Positions 31,984 through 32,231 of a stretch of DNA of 32,231 bases are shown here, in pieces; the stretch's first letter is position 1, and each line of letters opens with the position of its first letter. The stretch is from a bacterium. GTDB lineage: Bacteria > Actinomycetota > Acidimicrobiia > Spongiisociales > Spongiisociaceae. The notes beneath the pieces are model-generated. The model saw nothing but the letters and a program-made list of their open reading frames with translations. It was not told where the DNA came from and searched no databases. The stretch is taken from the NCBI GenBank assembly GCA_026710435.1, contig JAPOQZ010000252.1, positions 1 through 32,231 on the forward strand, in the 5' to 3' direction. Position numbers and translations under genes: made by a program.

Positions 31984-32231
31984 TGTCCTGCGTCTCTGTT
32001 TCGCTTGCGTTCCGGGCTTGATGAGCCGAACCGGAACCGACCAACGCTACGAGCGGGCTGTATCTGTCACAGGCTCGTTGTACAATGGTAGATAGCCGCA
32101 TACACCGGCGGTTCGTTTCCGACGTCGAGCGGACCGTGGCAGGGTTCATACTGTCCGGAACCGGCCCGCACAGGGGATAGAAGGTCGCGTCCGTGACCCT
32201 CGGAGGTGGCGGCGGGGGTGGGATCCCAAGG
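31984..32231. repeat. Family C repeat flank and window end
   Basis: No gene seen. The stretch 31984-32180 matches 23665-23840 and partly 24012-24070. A TACAAT (32081-32086) with CTGTAT 17 bases upstream could be a weak promoter reading rightward. A GTG at 32192 could begin a gene that leaves the window, but too little is present. Confidence 0.45.

Noticed and set aside
1-32231. tRNA, rRNA or riboswitch
   Set aside because: I saw no cloverleaf, rRNA signature or known riboswitch core on either strand by reading; a covariance-model search would be needed to exclude weak ones.

Overview
The window is high-GC DNA with frequent GTG starts, start/stop overlaps of 1-4 bases and several promoters placed so that the start codon falls at the expected transcription start (leaderless genes). 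This suggests an actinobacterium. Something like an uncultured Acidimicrobiia member is my guess; no rRNA or other marker gene is present to confirm it.

Layout. (1) 1-4319: the 3' end of an IS110-family transposase, then a visibly more AT-rich three-gene overlapping cassette: a DGQHR-motif protein of the DndB type, an unrecognised 449-aa protein and a D12-class DNA adenine methylase. This looks like a transferred DNA-modification or defence cassette. (2) 4446-12227, minus strand: an eight-gene aromatic upper-pathway operon read from 12227 down: two XylE-type catechol 2,3-dioxygenases, a histidine phosphatase, a PEP-synthase-type enzyme split into ATP-binding and phosphohistidine subunits (as in phenylphosphate synthase), a Rieske oxygenase and a small zinc ribbon protein. 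(3) 12561-13981: a small unknown gene coupled to a DUF4268 nuclease-like gene. (4) 14116-16380: an unknown gene coupled to an IclR regulator, a strong terminator, and a PIN toxin module. (5) 16522-23560: a complete meta-cleavage lower pathway: hydratase, acylating acetaldehyde dehydrogenase, aldolase, 4-oxalocrotonate decarboxylase, a third paralog of that family, tautomerase, semialdehyde dehydrogenase, Rieske ferredoxin, HAD hydrolase. (6) 23561-32231: a repeat-rich accessory region with two paralogous small coiled-coil/membrane proteins, a VapBC-like module whose toxin is frameshifted, a decayed putP, an AlbA_2 (Schlafen-type) protein with an unusual C-terminus, a second HAD hydrolase, an M24 peptidase, and at least three dispersed repeat families.

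How it works together (inference). A phenolic compound may be phosphorylated by the split PEP-synthase-like pair, attacked by the Rieske oxygenase fed by the Rieske ferredoxin, dephosphorylated by the histidine or HAD phosphatase to a catechol, and cleaved by the catechol 2,3-dioxygenases. The lower operon would then give pyruvate and acetyl-CoA. One identical 16-base imperfect palindrome lies before the upper operon, before the regulator operon and before the lower operon; it is the obvious candidate IclR operator joining the three units. The DUF4268 pair and the PIN module sit between these units, as if inserted into an older contiguous catabolic locus.
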